NCBI GenBank assembly: GCA_958295775.1
Contig: CATQHC010000006.1
Span: 62,001-126,000, forward strand
Direction of reading: 5' to 3'
Source of the DNA: Chloroflexota bacterium
GTDB taxonomy: Bacteria; Chloroflexota; UBA11872; VXOZ01
Length of the DNA: 64,000 nt
In this document: positions 8,896 through 18,478 of the stretch, one piece after another
Numbering within the stretch: the stretch's first letter is position 1
Layout: each line of letters opens with the position of its first letter
Made by a program: the position numbers and the translations under genes
The notes under the pieces: model-generated
Databases searched by the model: none
Told to the model about the DNA's origin: nothing
What the model saw: only the letters and a program-made list of their open reading frames with translations

Positions 8896-11361
8896 CTATG
8901 CCTGCTCGTAGCGCTGCTGCACGGCCTCGATCTCCAGATCGAGCTCGTCCGCCCAGCGCTTCACCTTGGAGCGCAGCCGGACATTCTGGTAGGCGCCCCA
9001 GATTGTCATCGCAGGTGGAACCAGCAGGACGGACACTAACAGCGAGTAGAGGATCGTGATGGAAGCCGCAATTGCGAACTGCTGGGACGCAAGCAGCGGC
9101 GAGGCAATTAGCGCGCCAAGTCCGAGCGCCGTCGTGAGCGCGGAACCCAGCAGCGCCGAGCCGGTAGTCGCGAGTGTCCGGATTGCCGCCTGCTCCGGGT
9201 CCCGCCCGCGGGCGTACTCTTCGCGATAGCGATGAATCACATGGATAGTGTAGTCAACGCCGATGCCTACTGAAAGCGCCGTGATAATTGACGTAACCAG
9301 CGAATAAGGAATATCCAGCAGCGCCATGGTGCCCAGCACCGAGATCAGCACGAGCACGATCGGGCCCACCGCGATGATGGACAGCGCCGGCTGGCGCACC
9401 GTCACCCAGAAGAAGAGCGTCAGCACGCCGAGAGCCACCGCGATGGTAGTAGCAATCGCCTCTGTCTGTCGTTCTGTAATAGCGTCCGTGATTGTGATAG
9501 AGATGATACTCTCCGATGTTGCCGTTATATCCTCGGCATCACCTAACCAAAGAGTCTCTATTGCCTCCTGAATCTCTTTAGCTTGACTGGTGTCGCCCGA
9601 GAAGGCCGGGAATTGGAGCAGCATCGCATCAGTGCCGGCCGGATTGTTGACCAGGAGATACGAGAGCGTCGGGTCCTGCGCTTGGAGCCTATCGAGGAAC
9701 TCCTGCATCAGCCTGGTATCCAGTCGCACACCCGCCGAGGCTTGCCGGAAAAGGGCGGCGAGCTCCGGATCGTATTTGTCGCCGGGCTGGCCGCTGTCGT
9801 GAATCCAGTCACGCACAAGCAGTTCATACGATGCCTGAATTGGCCCCGCCGCGGCGCCTGGGCGGCGCTCTTCGTCCTCGAAGGCGGCGGTGATGTCCCG
9901 CAGGTTCAGCAGCGTGCGGGTCTCTGTGGCCTCGGCTTGGACGAGTACACTAACTATCTCCGTTGAGCCGCCAAATGCCGCGTCGATGGTGTCCAAGTCC
10001 GCCAGTAAGCTGCCGCCTCTGGGCAAAATGTCGCGGATGTTGAATTCCGACTTGATTCCTGTCGCCGCGTAGCCCAGCGCAATCGTAACCCCGAGCACTA
10101 CGATGAGGTAGGGCGCAGGCGCGCGCGTGATACTCCTGCCCAGCAGTGCCGCCAAGCCTTCGATACCGGGCAACGCCGCAGCTACCAGACGGGGCGACTT
10201 TAGTTTGCCCCGGGCTTCCCGACGCCGGTCGATGATCGTCCTGCCGGCCGGGAGCAGTGTCAGCATCACGATGAGGGTCATGCCCACACCCAAACCCGCA
10301 ACCATGCCGAAATCGCCAATAATTCCTATAGGAGAAAACAGACTTACCAACAGGCTCACGATAGTGGTGACTGCGGCCAGCACCAGCGGAATGGTAACGT
10401 TGCGCAGTCCTCTTTGGGCGGCCGCTACCACCGGCTCGCCTTCATGTCGCTGCTCGCGATAGTGTGAGACGATCTGAATCGCGTAGTCCACCGTAAGGCT
10501 GATTACAATAATTGGCACCATCGCGGTAAGCTGATTTGGCGGCCCGATGATGCCCAGCGCGTCAGGACCCAACCAACCTTCCACACCAACAATCCACATC
10601 AGCGAAATGAAGAGTCCGGCCAGCGTGAGTAGTAGATCAGATAGTGTGCGCAGGAAGAGCATGATAAGCCCGGCGATGAGCAAGAGCGCCAGCCCAATCA
10701 ACGGCCCCATGCCTTCCTGGGTGGCCTTCTTGTACTCGTCCTCGATCACCGCAGGTGATACGCTGCTCACCTGCAGCGGCCCCTCCGATGCGGCTGCAAG
10801 TTCGTCTATTCTAAGTTCAGCGTCGTCAATGCGCTCATCACCCGTGTCCCGCAAACGGATAATGGCAATTGCCACCTCAGTACCATCCGTATCGGCGCCG
10901 GTCAGGGCGTCAAGCGCCGCCTGAATCTCGGGTGGGCCGCGGGCAGCATTGATCTGTTCCTGCGTGACAGCTGCTACGTTGTCCGTTTGGAGCACAGCCT
11001 TGATCAGCAACACGGGCGCGATGAGGGGATCGACCGGCGCAAACAACCCATTTACGGCTGGATCGCCGACGATCTCATCGATCAGGGCATCCATCTGCGC
11101 TAGACCGCCGGGCGTGAGCGCGCTGCCGCGGAAGAGGAGCGTTACCACATTGGCTTTACCGGATTCACCAAAGAGCTCATCGATCTCAGCTATGGCTTCG
11201 GCAACGCTGCTCCCTGGGGGAAGTATTGCCTCGTCTCCGGGGGGCGGCGCGCGACGCACGGCTCCCGCGGTCAGGAAGATCGTTATGTTGAGAATCACGA
11301 AGATCGTGATCCACGGGTAGGTAGTTATTAACCGGCTAAACCTACCAAGTATCCCTTCCAT
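8896..11361 (-). CDS. MMPL/RND-family transporter
   Basis: 821 residues with the RND repeat layout: one membrane helix near residues 16-35, a large extracytoplasmic loop, five or six helices, then the whole arrangement again. Each half has the family signature at the fourth helix region, DYAIQIVSHYREQ in the first and DYTIHVIHRYREE in the second. The family (COG1033; HpnN, MmpL and sterol-sensing Patched relatives) exports lipids, hopanoids or other hydrophobic compounds by proton motive force. ATG 11361 has GAGGAG eight bases upstream. It lies convergent with the GPP34-P450 gene and may move the product of the neighbouring oxygenases, by inference. Confidence 0.85.
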   Translation of the reverse strand: MEGILGRFSRLITTYPWITIFVILNITIFLTAGAVRRAPPPGDEAILPPGSSVAEAIAEIDELFGESGKANVVTLLFRGSALTPGGLAQMDALIDEIVGDPAVNGLFAPVDPLIAPVLLIKAVLQTDNVAAVTQEQINAARGPPEIQAALDALTGADTDGTEVAIAIIRLRDTGDERIDDAELRIDELAAASEGPLQVSSVSPAVIEDEYKKATQEGMGPLIGLALLLIAGLIMLFLRTLSDLLLTLAGLFISLMWIVGVEGWLGPDALGIIGPPNQLTAMVPIIVISLTVDYAIQIVSHYREQRHEGEPVVAAAQRGLRNVTIPLVLAAVTTIVSLLVSLFSPIGIIGDFGMVAGLGVGMTLIVMLTLLPAGRTIIDRRREARGKLKSPRLVAAALPGIEGLAALLGRSITRAPAPYLIVVLGVTIALGYAATGIKSEFNIRDILPRGGSLLADLDTIDAAFGGSTEIVSVLVQAEATETRTLLNLRDITAAFEDEERRPGAAAGPIQASYELLVRDWIHDSGQPGDKYDPELAALFRQASAGVRLDTRLMQEFLDRLQAQDPTLSYLLVNNPAGTDAMLLQFPAFSGDTSQAKEIQEAIETLWLGDAEDITATSESIISITITDAITERQTEAIATTIAVALGVLTLFFWVTVRQPALSIIAVGPIVLVLISVLGTMALLDIPYSLVTSIITALSVGIGVDYTIHVIHRYREEYARGRDPEQAAIRTLATTGSALLGSALTTALGLGALIASPLLASQQFAIAASITILYSLLVSVLLVPPAMTIWGAYQNVRLRSKVKRWADELDLEIEAVQQRYEQA

Positions 11362-11732
11362 GGCACTCCTCTTTATCTGAGAGAATCTCGCAGAGCGGCG
11401 TAGAACCCAGGCGGAGTCCGAGTGCTGGCACGGGAGCCTTGGACGTGGCAGACGACATTGTCCTCCTCAGGTTAGGCGACGGTGTACTGCCCCATCCAGG
11501 ACTCTTCTACGAGCCTATCCCTAACAATCGCCTCACGGCGTCCGCCAGATTCCGGTTGTCCGGAGGTGGAGAAGACAGCGGTGCGATCTCGGGCGATTTC
11601 TCTCAATTTGCTCTCTCATAACACTCGCCACAGTAGATTTTCAATTGACAGCATACCCATAAGCCAACTAACGCGTTCTCAATGGTACCAAAACCCCTTG
11701 TCCAGCACAGACCGGTATCCGCACTTCCACTG

Positions 11733-11903
11733 TACTCCGGCTTCGGCGCAGGGACAGCGGTTGATTTCGCCAAATCTCGTATTGGCAAGGTGCGATTTAA
11801 TTGCGAGTTGCCGAGTACAACGGACGCGATGCTCGTCACACCCATGGATTTGTGCGCTGTCCTTCGCTTGATAATCCTACTCGATGAGGCATTTGAGGAG
11901 CAC
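11733..11903 (+). pseudogene. Relic of a second GPP34 domain
   Basis: In one forward frame 57 residues align without gaps to residues around 146-202 of the GPP34-P450 protein; I count 25 identities (for example FAKSRIGK against FVKTRVGK, and LCAVLRLI against TCDVLRFI). No GPP34 N-terminal part, no P450 part and no ribosome binding site are visible around it, and the 3' part runs into the convergent NIF3-like gene. It is best read as the remains of a duplicated GPP34 gene. The rest of the gap 11362-11923 holds nothing I can name. Confidence 0.6.
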
Positions 11904-11923
11904 ACGCCCAATGCCAATGAGGG

Positions 11924-12895
11924 TCAAATCCCGTTGCGTTTGATGCGCTCGAAGTAGTTGCAGGGAATGACGTGCAGCGGCCCGAGACGCTGCTCCACCT
12001 TGTCGAGCAAGAGGTTGAGGCCGACGTTATCGCAGGCGTTGTGGGGCATGCGCACCCAGCCCATGCCGAGTTCCTGCGCCTGGCGCTGGTGGGCAGCCGG
12101 GCAACCGATGGTGACGAACGTGCCGACGCCTGCCTCTTTAAGCAATGGGATCACCTCTACCGGAAACATCCAGCCGCCGCCGTCCTGATGGAAGATGCGG
12201 CCCATCGGCTGTTCCGCGTCTCCCGCCATAATCCGCGGGATCGCCCCAATCCGCGCCGCGCCCTGAAATTCAGGCAACGCCAGCAGCGCCTCCACCACGT
12301 CGCCCACCGTCTCGGCATGAGCGTCCTCAATAGCCCCCCGCACGCCCCGGCCGTGATGAAAGTCGGCCGGTGTATGGATGCACGCCAGCGGAAACTCCAG
12401 CAATTTCGCCATGTCGATGCCGTTGCGGTTGAAGTCTTCGGCGTAGTTCCAACGGTCGGTCATCATGTCCGTGATGTGGGGCTCGGCGTCGGCCCGGGCT
12501 ACACCCGCATCTGCGAGCAGGTCAACGTGATAGGGCACCGTGTCATAGATGAGCGTATCCGCCGGTACCCCGATGCCGTTGGTATGGTGGGAGAGGACGG
12601 CGTCGATGCGTGTGCCGCTGCCGCGCAAATTGTCCGCTAGCAGGAGTTCTTGCGTGCCGATGTTTATGCCCATGAGGATGGTAGTGAGTTCGGTATCTGC
12701 CGGACCATGCACAATGCGCACGTCGCCGTAAGGATTGTTGAAACGCTCTTGGTCGTAATAGGGCTTGCGCCACTCCGGCAGCGCTGCGTACTCCTGTCGC
12801 CGCTGCACAAGCTGGCGGTCAAGGGCTGCCCGTCCGCGCGGGTCCACTTCACGGCCGATTTCGATGGCTGTATCGTACAGATCACGCAGGGTCAT
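11924..12895 (-). CDS. NIF3-like protein, paralogue 2
   Basis: 323 residues, beginning MTLRDLYDTAIEIG. It shares with the other two copies the N-terminal block RFNNPYGDVRIVHGPAD, the HH pair in SHHTNGIGV (His103, His104), LACIHTPAD (His174, Asp178), the C-terminal VRMPHNACDN and the closing CNYFERIKR. These match the metal-ligand segments of the NIF3 superfamily, though the copies are divergent from YbgI/YqfO and lack the inserted PII-like domain. It lies 137 bases downstream of paralogue 3 on the same strand and could be co-transcribed with it. The function is unknown. Confidence 0.6.
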   Translation of the reverse strand: MTLRDLYDTAIEIGREVDPRGRAALDRQLVQRRQEYAALPEWRKPYYDQERFNNPYGDVRIVHGPADTELTTILMGINIGTQELLLADNLRGSGTRIDAVLSHHTNGIGVPADTLIYDTVPYHVDLLADAGVARADAEPHITDMMTDRWNYAEDFNRNGIDMAKLLEFPLACIHTPADFHHGRGVRGAIEDAHAETVGDVVEALLALPEFQGAARIGAIPRIMAGDAEQPMGRIFHQDGGGWMFPVEVIPLLKEAGVGTFVTIGCPAAHQRQAQELGMGWVRMPHNACDNVGLNLLLDKVEQRLGPLHVIPCNYFERIKRNGI

Positions 12896-13032
12896 ACCAC
12901 TATTCCCAGTCTATTGCCCGTTGCCCGTGATTTGCCTAATCGCGTCACTCCCGTGACCTGCCTATTCCCGTCACTCCCGCTGCGCTGCTCGCTCTCGCCG
13001 GGCACTTGGTCGCAATAGGCACTAACCATACT

Positions 13033-13995
13033 CTAGTTGCGCTTTACTCTTTCGAAGTAGTTGCACGGGATGACATTGAGCGGTCCCAACCGGCGTTCCA
13101 CTTCATCCAGCAGCAAGTTGATCCCAATGTTGTCGCACGCCGCGTGGGCGATGCGCACGATTGCCACGCCCGCTGCCTGCGCGGTCTGCGCGTGCACCGG
13201 CGTACAACCTATCTGCAGCACGGTATTCACCCCTGCGTTGCCGAGCAACGTGTACGCATCCGGCGGCAGCAAGTAGCCGCCGCCAAACTTGAGCAGCATG
13301 CGTCCCGCCGGCCAGTTTTCTTCTCCACTCATCACGCGGGGTTCAGCGCCAATGCGGGCCGCGCTCTGCACTTCAGGTATCTCCATCAGGGCGCGCACCA
13401 CGTCGCCAACGGTCTGGGGCTCTGCTGCTTCCACTGCGGGTCGGACGCCTTCGCCAATGTAGTAGTCCGCCGGCGTATGGATGCAGGCCAACGGGAACCC
13501 CAGCAACTTCGCCATGTCGGGCCCCATGCGGGCCGTATCCTCAAGTGACTGCTCTTTCTCCTCGATAGAGCGGTTGATGCACACCGCCGCGTCCGCGCGG
13601 GGCACTCCTTCTTCGGCTAAGAAGTCAATCGCTACCGGCATGAAATCGTGCACCAGCGAAATGGCTACGCCGATGCCGGTGGTGTGGTGGGCAATCACGG
13701 CGTCGATCTTCGTGCCCTTGCTGCGCAAGCGGTCGGCCAGCAAGAGTTCGTCCAAACCGATATTGATGCCCAGCAGGACCGTTTCTAGCTCCACGTCCGC
13801 CGGGCCGTTGACGATGCGCACGTCGCCGTAGGGATTGCGAAACCGCTCCTGGTCGTAGAAGGGCTGTTGCCACGCGGGTAACGCCGCATACTCCGCACGC
13901 CGCCGCGCGAGTTGCTGCCGCAACGCCGCCTCACCGCGCACGTCAAGCGCCATGCCAAGCTCAATTGACGTCTCGTAAAGGTCGCGTAGTGTCAC
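13033..13995 (-). CDS. NIF3-like protein, paralogue 3
   Basis: 320 residues from GTG 13995 (MTLRDLYETSIELG). It carries the same landmarks as paralogue 2: RFRNPYGDVRIVNGPAD, AHHTTGIGV, LACIHTPAD, VRIAHAACDN and a final CNYFERVKRN. Its first half is the closest of the three to paralogue 1 in the helix that follows the start. It is the upstream member of the 13995-11924 pair and is divergent from lhgO. A dinuclear-metal hydrolase role is plausible from the family; the substrate is unknown. Confidence 0.6.
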   Translation of the reverse strand: MTLRDLYETSIELGMALDVRGEAALRQQLARRRAEYAALPAWQQPFYDQERFRNPYGDVRIVNGPADVELETVLLGINIGLDELLLADRLRSKGTKIDAVIAHHTTGIGVAISLVHDFMPVAIDFLAEEGVPRADAAVCINRSIEEKEQSLEDTARMGPDMAKLLGFPLACIHTPADYYIGEGVRPAVEAAEPQTVGDVVRALMEIPEVQSAARIGAEPRVMSGEENWPAGRMLLKFGGGYLLPPDAYTLLGNAGVNTVLQIGCTPVHAQTAQAAGVAIVRIAHAACDNIGINLLLDEVERRLGPLNVIPCNYFERVKRN

Positions 13996-14245
13996 CCAAA
14001 ACTCTTTTCCGGTAAAACGTATGCGGTGAGTATAGCACAGCGGATTGCCACACCTTTACCTGTCACCTTCAATACGCGAGCGCGACTGTGAGCACTCATT
14101 CAGCATCCCCAAAAAGAGGTCTACGACTGCAGCCTACCTACAATTCCGCCAAACGGTCATGCTCCGGCCCACATGGCTGCCACAGGCGCAGTATAATTCG
14201 ATGCAGCACCGATCTCACCTGGGCAGGGGAAGTCTACGTCTGAAA

Positions 14246-15466
14246 ATGAAATCAGGGTCTCTCCTAGACATCGCCATCGTCGGCGGCGGCATCGTCGGCT
14301 TGTCAACGGCGCGCACGCTTGCCGAGCGGCATCGCGGTCTCCGCATCGCCGTCATCGAAAAAGAGGCCGATACTGCCCAACACCAGACCGGCCATAACAG
14401 CGGCGTAATCCACTCCGGTATCTATTACCGGCCGGGTTCGCTGCGCGCGCGCATGGCCGTGCAAGGGTCCGAACGCATGGTGGCCTTCTGTGAAGAGCAC
14501 GCTATTCCTTACGACCGCTGCGGCAAGGTGATTGTGGCCACTGAGGAATTCCAGATCGCGGCTTTGGAAGCGCTGGCCCGGCGCGGCGCAGCGAACGGTG
14601 TGCCGGGGGTGCGCATGATTGGACCCGAAGAACTGGCAGATCTGGAGCCGCACGCCACTGGCATGCAGGCGCTGCACGTGCCGAGCGCCGGCATTGTCAA
14701 TTACAGCCTGGTAGCGCAAACGTATCGCAAGCTCTTCGAGCAAGCCGGCGGTGAGGTGCGCACCGGGGCGGAAGTAACCGCAATTGCCGAAGAACCCAAT
14801 GGCTTGCGGTTGGAGACGGCGCAAGGGGACGTGCGCAGTAAGCACGTCATCATTTGCAGCGGCTTGTTTGCGGACCGCGTCAGCATCTCCGCCGGCCTAA
14901 AACCGCCGCTCAAGACCGTGCCCTTCCGCGGGGAGTACTACGAACTCGTACCGGAGAAACGTCACTTGGTGCGCAATCTCATCTACCCCGTGGCCAATCC
15001 CGCGTTCCCCTTTCTCGGCGTCCACTTCACCCGGCGCATTAGCGGCGCAATCGAAGTGGGGCCGAATGCCGTGTTCGCATTCAAGCGCCAGGGCTACCGC
15101 TGGCGCGACGTGAGTATCAAGGACACGGCCGACATCCTGGGATACGTGGGTTTCTGGCGGATGACGGCCCGCTACTGGCGCACCGGCCTCGGCGAAGTGT
15201 ACCGTTCGTTGCGCAAACAGGCGATGGTGAAAGAGTTGCAGAAGCTCGTGCCGGTCGTTGCCAACCAAGACCTGGTGCGCGCCGGCGCGGGGGTACGCGC
15301 CCAAGCGTTGGACCCGCAAGGGAAGCTCATCGAGGACTTTCACATCGTGCAGAAGCCGCGCATTATCCACGTGCTCAACGCACCCTCGCCGGCGGCCACG
15401 GCCTCGCTCAGCATTGGCGACGCGGTGGCCGATATGGCGGGACAATGGCTCCCGCCATCCACATGA
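14246..15466 (+). CDS. lhgO: L-2-hydroxyglutarate oxidase (LhgO-like)
   Basis: 406 residues from ATG 14246. The reading frame extends upstream to 14045, but that part is low-complexity and the flavin-binding motif IAIVGGGIVGLSTA follows this ATG directly, as in the family; AGGGGA lies 14 bases before it. LhgO features include HQTGHNSGVIHSGIYY, where the flavin sits, and a C-terminal AGVRAQALDPQGKLIEDF. The enzyme oxidises L-2-hydroxyglutarate to 2-oxoglutarate, passing electrons to the quinone pool, and so repairs or recycles this by-product. The gene stands alone between NIF3-like paralogue 3 and the rpsB operon. Confidence 0.85.
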   Translation: MKSGSLLDIAIVGGGIVGLSTARTLAERHRGLRIAVIEKEADTAQHQTGHNSGVIHSGIYYRPGSLRARMAVQGSERMVAFCEEHAIPYDRCGKVIVATEEFQIAALEALARRGAANGVPGVRMIGPEELADLEPHATGMQALHVPSAGIVNYSLVAQTYRKLFEQAGGEVRTGAEVTAIAEEPNGLRLETAQGDVRSKHVIICSGLFADRVSISAGLKPPLKTVPFRGEYYELVPEKRHLVRNLIYPVANPAFPFLGVHFTRRISGAIEVGPNAVFAFKRQGYRWRDVSIKDTADILGYVGFWRMTARYWRTGLGEVYRSLRKQAMVKELQKLVPVVANQDLVRAGAGVRAQALDPQGKLIEDFHIVQKPRIIHVLNAPSPAATASLSIGDAVADMAGQWLPPST

Positions 15467-15615
15467 GCATTGCGTCGAGAAAGAGGACAATGGCCGCCTG
15501 TGCGCAACGCACACCATAGCGCGGCAGCCTCCCTGCGGACGGCATGACTGCAGTGGCAAGAGGTCGGCGGTGCGGTCGAGCGTATGGTACATACGCGCAT
15601 AAAAGCCTGCGTGCG

Positions 15616-15645
15616 TTGCCGCACGCGCGGCGAAACCGGTATACT
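15616..15645 (+). promoter_or_regulatory. Sigma-70-type promoter for the rpsB operon
   Basis: TTGCCG (15616-15621) and TATACT (15640-15645) are 18 bases apart. This places a start site near 15652, about 110 bases before rpsB, leaving a leader that could carry S2 autoregulation. The assignment is by consensus match only. Confidence 0.5.
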
Positions 15646-15763
15646 GTGTTAGATAGTCAATGAGCCTGCTACGTAGGTATACGTGCGAGGCTCAATAAAC
15701 GTGTGTAATAGCAGCGAGCCTGACCGCTCGTAGGCACAAGAGTGCAGAAGGGGTCGCGAACGT

Positions 15764-16564
15764 ATGGCGGTGGCGAGTCTTAAGGATCTGTTTGATGCTG
15801 GGGTGCATTTTGGGCATCCAACCAATCGTTGGAACCCCAAGATGAAGCCCTACATTTACATGGCGCGCAGCAAGATCCACATCATCGATCTGGAACAAAG
15901 CGCACGCGGACTCCAAGAAGCTTGCGATTTCGCACGCGACCTCGCGTTGGAGAACCGCGAAATCCTCTTTGTCGGCACGAAGAAGCAGGCGCAGGAGATT
16001 GTGGAGCAGCAAGCCTCCCGGGTAGGGATGCCCTTCGTAAACCAACGCTGGCTCGGTGGCATGCTCACGAACTACTCCACCATCAGCCGGCGCTTGGCAA
16101 AGATGAAAGAGATGGAATCGGAACAGGCAAATGATGCCTGGAAGAGTTTTTCCAAGAAGGAGGTCGGCCGCCTCCAGGACCGCTTGGCAAAGCTCCAGCG
16201 CTTTTTCAACGGCATCCGGGATATGCACCGTTTGCCCGCTGCCCTCTATGTGGTTGACACCGTGCGCGAACACATCGCGGTGGCAGAGGCACAAATACTC
16301 GGCATTCCCGTCATTGCGTTGCTGGATACGAATTGCGATCCCGACCACGTTGAATACTCCATACCCGGCAATGACGACGCGATCAAGGCGATTCGGCTCA
16401 TTACCGGCCTGATTGCCAATGCGGTAAACAGCGGCCAAGAGCTGCGCGCGGCCAAAGCAAAAGAATCACAGACTGAAGCGGCCCAGGAAGCCGTGGCTGC
16501 CGATCCTGACGCAGAAGCCGCAGCGGAGCCTGAAGAGAGCGCCGCAGCAGCAGACGCAACCTAG
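15764..16564 (+). CDS. rpsB: 30S ribosomal protein S2
   Basis: 266 residues starting [18 protein letters not shown], with the S2 hallmark segments [29 protein letters not shown] and [16 protein letters not shown]2 sits on the head/body junction of the small subunit and is needed for S1 binding. A purine stretch (AAGGGG) lies ten bases upstream. The C-terminus carries an acidic Ala/Glu tail beyond the conserved domain, common in this phylum group. It is the first gene of the six-gene operon, followed by tsf after 53 bases. Confidence 0.97.
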   Translation: MAVASLKDLFDAGVHFGHPTNRWNPKMKPYIYMARSKIHIIDLEQSARGLQEACDFARDLALENREILFVGTKKQAQEIVEQQASRVGMPFVNQRWLGGMLTNYSTISRRLAKMKEMESEQANDAWKSFSKKEVGRLQDRLAKLQRFFNGIRDMHRLPAALYVVDTVREHIAVAEAQILGIPVIALLDTNCDPDHVEYSIPGNDDAIKAIRLITGLIANAVNSGQELRAAKAKESQTEAAQEAVAADPDAEAAAEPEESAAAADAT

Positions 16565-16617
16565 ACCGCAATCAATTTGAAGATTTAGACCAGCTAAAGG
16601 GAGTTTTAATTCAACCA

Positions 16618-17124
16618 ATGGCAACGGTGACTACCGCGGACATAAAGACCCTGCGCGAGGCAACCGGCGCAGGCATTATGGACTGTAAACGCGCGCTTGA
16701 GGAAGCCAACGGCGACCAAGCGGAAGCGAAGAAAATCCTGGACGCGCAAGGCTTGGCCAAGGCGGAGAAACGCTCGGGCAGAGAGGCATCGCAGGGACTG
16801 GTGCACTCCTATATCCACGGTAACGGGCGCGTCGGTGTCCTGGTGGAAGTAAACTGCGAGACGGACTTTGTCGCGCGCACGGAGGAATTTCAGCATCTTG
16901 TCCACGAAATCGCGCTGCACGTGGCCGGCATGAGCCCGGAGTTTGTCAGCGAGGAGGAGCTGCCGGAAGACTACGAAGGCAATCGCGAAGAAACGGTCCT
17001 GCTCGCGCAGCCGTTCGTGCGCGATCCGTCGCTCACTGTTGCCGACCTCGTAAAGCAGGTTATCGTAAAGACCGGCGAGAATATCGTCATTCGGCGCTTC
17101 TGCCGCTTCGAGCGCGGCCTGTAG
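16618..17124 (+). CDS. tsf: Elongation factor Ts (short form)
   Basis: 168 residues, the guanine-nucleotide exchange factor that regenerates EF-Tu-GTP. The N-terminal UBA-like helix pair is clear ([16 protein letters not shown]), and the TDFVAR core ([13 protein letters not shown]) needed to displace magnesium from EF-Tu is present near residue 82. The length is nearer the short Thermus-type form (about 196) than the E. coli form (283), so only one core subdomain is expected. AAAGGGAG lies upstream of ATG 16618. It follows rpsB as in most bacteria. Confidence 0.95.
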   Translation: MATVTTADIKTLREATGAGIMDCKRALEEANGDQAEAKKILDAQGLAKAEKRSGREASQGLVHSYIHGNGRVGVLVEVNCETDFVARTEEFQHLVHEIALHVAGMSPEFVSEEELPEDYEGNREETVLLAQPFVRDPSLTVADLVKQVIVKTGENIVIRRFCRFERGL

Positions 17125-17191
17125 AAAGCACGCGGAGATCGCGTGGTTTCATTTTTCGCGCAGGCAACCAGGTCACGACCAGAGAGGACCC

Positions 17192-17938
17192 ATGGCAATG
17201 CTACGCTATAGGCGCGTGCTGCTCAAGATTGGCGGCGAAGCGCTTATGGGCAAGGGAAAGGGCGAGTATGGCATAGATCTTGCTATTGCGCGCAACATCG
17301 GCAAGCAGATCGCCTCAGCCCGCCGCCTTGGGACTCAAATCGGGGTCGTCATCGGCGGCGGCAACATCTGGCGCGGCGAGTTGGCAGCCGACCAGGGGAT
17401 GGACCGCGCCACCGCCGACTACATGGGTATGCTGGCAACGGTTATAAACGCCCTGGCGCTCCAGGACGCCCTCTCCCGTGAGGGAATCGATGCCCGCGTG
17501 CAAACGGCAATCGAGATGCGGGAAGTCGCCGAACCATATATCCGCGCGCGCGCCATCGACCACTTGGAAAACGAGCGAGTCGTCATCTTCAGCGCAGGCA
17601 CGGGCAACCCCTTCTTCACGACCGATACCGCAGGCGCGCTGCGCGCGATGGAAATCAATGCGGAAGTGCTGATTAAGGCTACCAAGGTAGACGGCGCCTA
17701 CGAGAGCGACCCGATCACGCACCCAAACGCCAGGAAGTTTGACAACCTTTCCTACCTCGATGCCCTCAACATGGGCCTGAAGGTGATGGATAGCACGGCG
17801 ATTTCACTCTGTATGGAGAATAGCCTCCCCATCGCGGTCTTCAAGCTGGAGAATGCCGGAGCATTGGAGCAACTGCTGCAAGGGGACCCAATAGGAACCC
17901 TGATAGGAGATAGGGACGATGCTGGAGCCAATTCTTGA
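17192..17938 (+). CDS. pyrH: Uridylate kinase
   Basis: 248 residues of the amino-acid-kinase fold: glycine-rich [11 protein letters not shown] near the start, [10 protein letters not shown], and the nucleotide-binding [17 protein letters not shown]. It phosphorylates UMP to UDP, feeding pyrimidine and cell-wall precursor synthesis, and is usually allosterically controlled by GTP and UTP. There are two possible starts (ATG 17192 and ATG 17198) after GAGAGG; the first is taken. The last 20 bases overlap the start of frr, suggesting translational coupling. Confidence 0.95.
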   Translation: MAMLRYRRVLLKIGGEALMGKGKGEYGIDLAIARNIGKQIASARRLGTQIGVVIGGGNIWRGELAADQGMDRATADYMGMLATVINALALQDALSREGIDARVQTAIEMREVAEPYIRARAIDHLENERVVIFSAGTGNPFFTTDTAGALRAMEINAEVLIKATKVDGAYESDPITHPNARKFDNLSYLDALNMGLKVMDSTAISLCMENSLPIAVFKLENAGALEQLLQGDPIGTLIGDRDDAGANS

Positions 17939-18476
17939 GGAAACTGAACTCGCAATGGGCAACGCCACGGAGGCGTTGCAGCGCGAAATTGCCCGCATCC
18001 GCACAGGCAGAGCGTCAACGGCGCTTGTGGAAGAGATATCCGTAGAGTACTACGGCACGCAGTTACCCCTGAACCAAGTAGCGACCATCATCATACCGGA
18101 ACCCCGGCTTATCGTCATTCAACCGTGGGACACGCAGTCAATCCCCGCTATCGAGCGCGCGATCCTCAAGTCGGAACTCGGTATCACGCCATCCAACGAC
18201 GGCACGGTCATCCGCATTGCGCTGCCCCAACCGACGGCGGAACGGCGGCAAGAACTGGCCAAGATGGTACGTCAACGGGCCGAAGAAGCCCGTGTGACCA
18301 TCCGCAATTCCCGGCGCACGGCGCAGGAGGCATTGCGTAAAGGGCAGAAGAGCAGCGGAGTTTCCGAAGACGACGTGCGTCGGGCCCAAGGCGAATTGCA
18401 GAAACTCACCGATGCCGAAATCGAGCGAGTAGACGCGGTCCTTGCCGACAAAGAGCAGGAGATTTTGACCATCTAG
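17919..18476 (+). CDS. frr: Ribosome recycling factor
   Basis: 185 residues, the full usual length. It has the RRF landmarks [36 protein letters not shown] and the C-terminal helix with [20 protein letters not shown]. With EF-G it splits the post-termination ribosome. ATG 17919 lies within the end of pyrH, with its binding site (GGAGATAGGG) in the pyrH coding sequence. Confidence 0.96.
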   Translation: MLEPILEETELAMGNATEALQREIARIRTGRASTALVEEISVEYYGTQLPLNQVATIIIPEPRLIVIQPWDTQSIPAIERAILKSELGITPSNDGTVIRIALPQPTAERRQELAKMVRQRAEEARVTIRNSRRTAQEALRKGQKSSGVSEDDVRRAQGELQKLTDAEIERVDAVLADKEQEILTI

Positions 18477-18478
18477 CG

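Noticed and set aside
14045-14245. N-terminal extension of lhgO
   Set aside because: Low-complexity sequence before the flavin-binding motif; family members start at the ATG at 14246.
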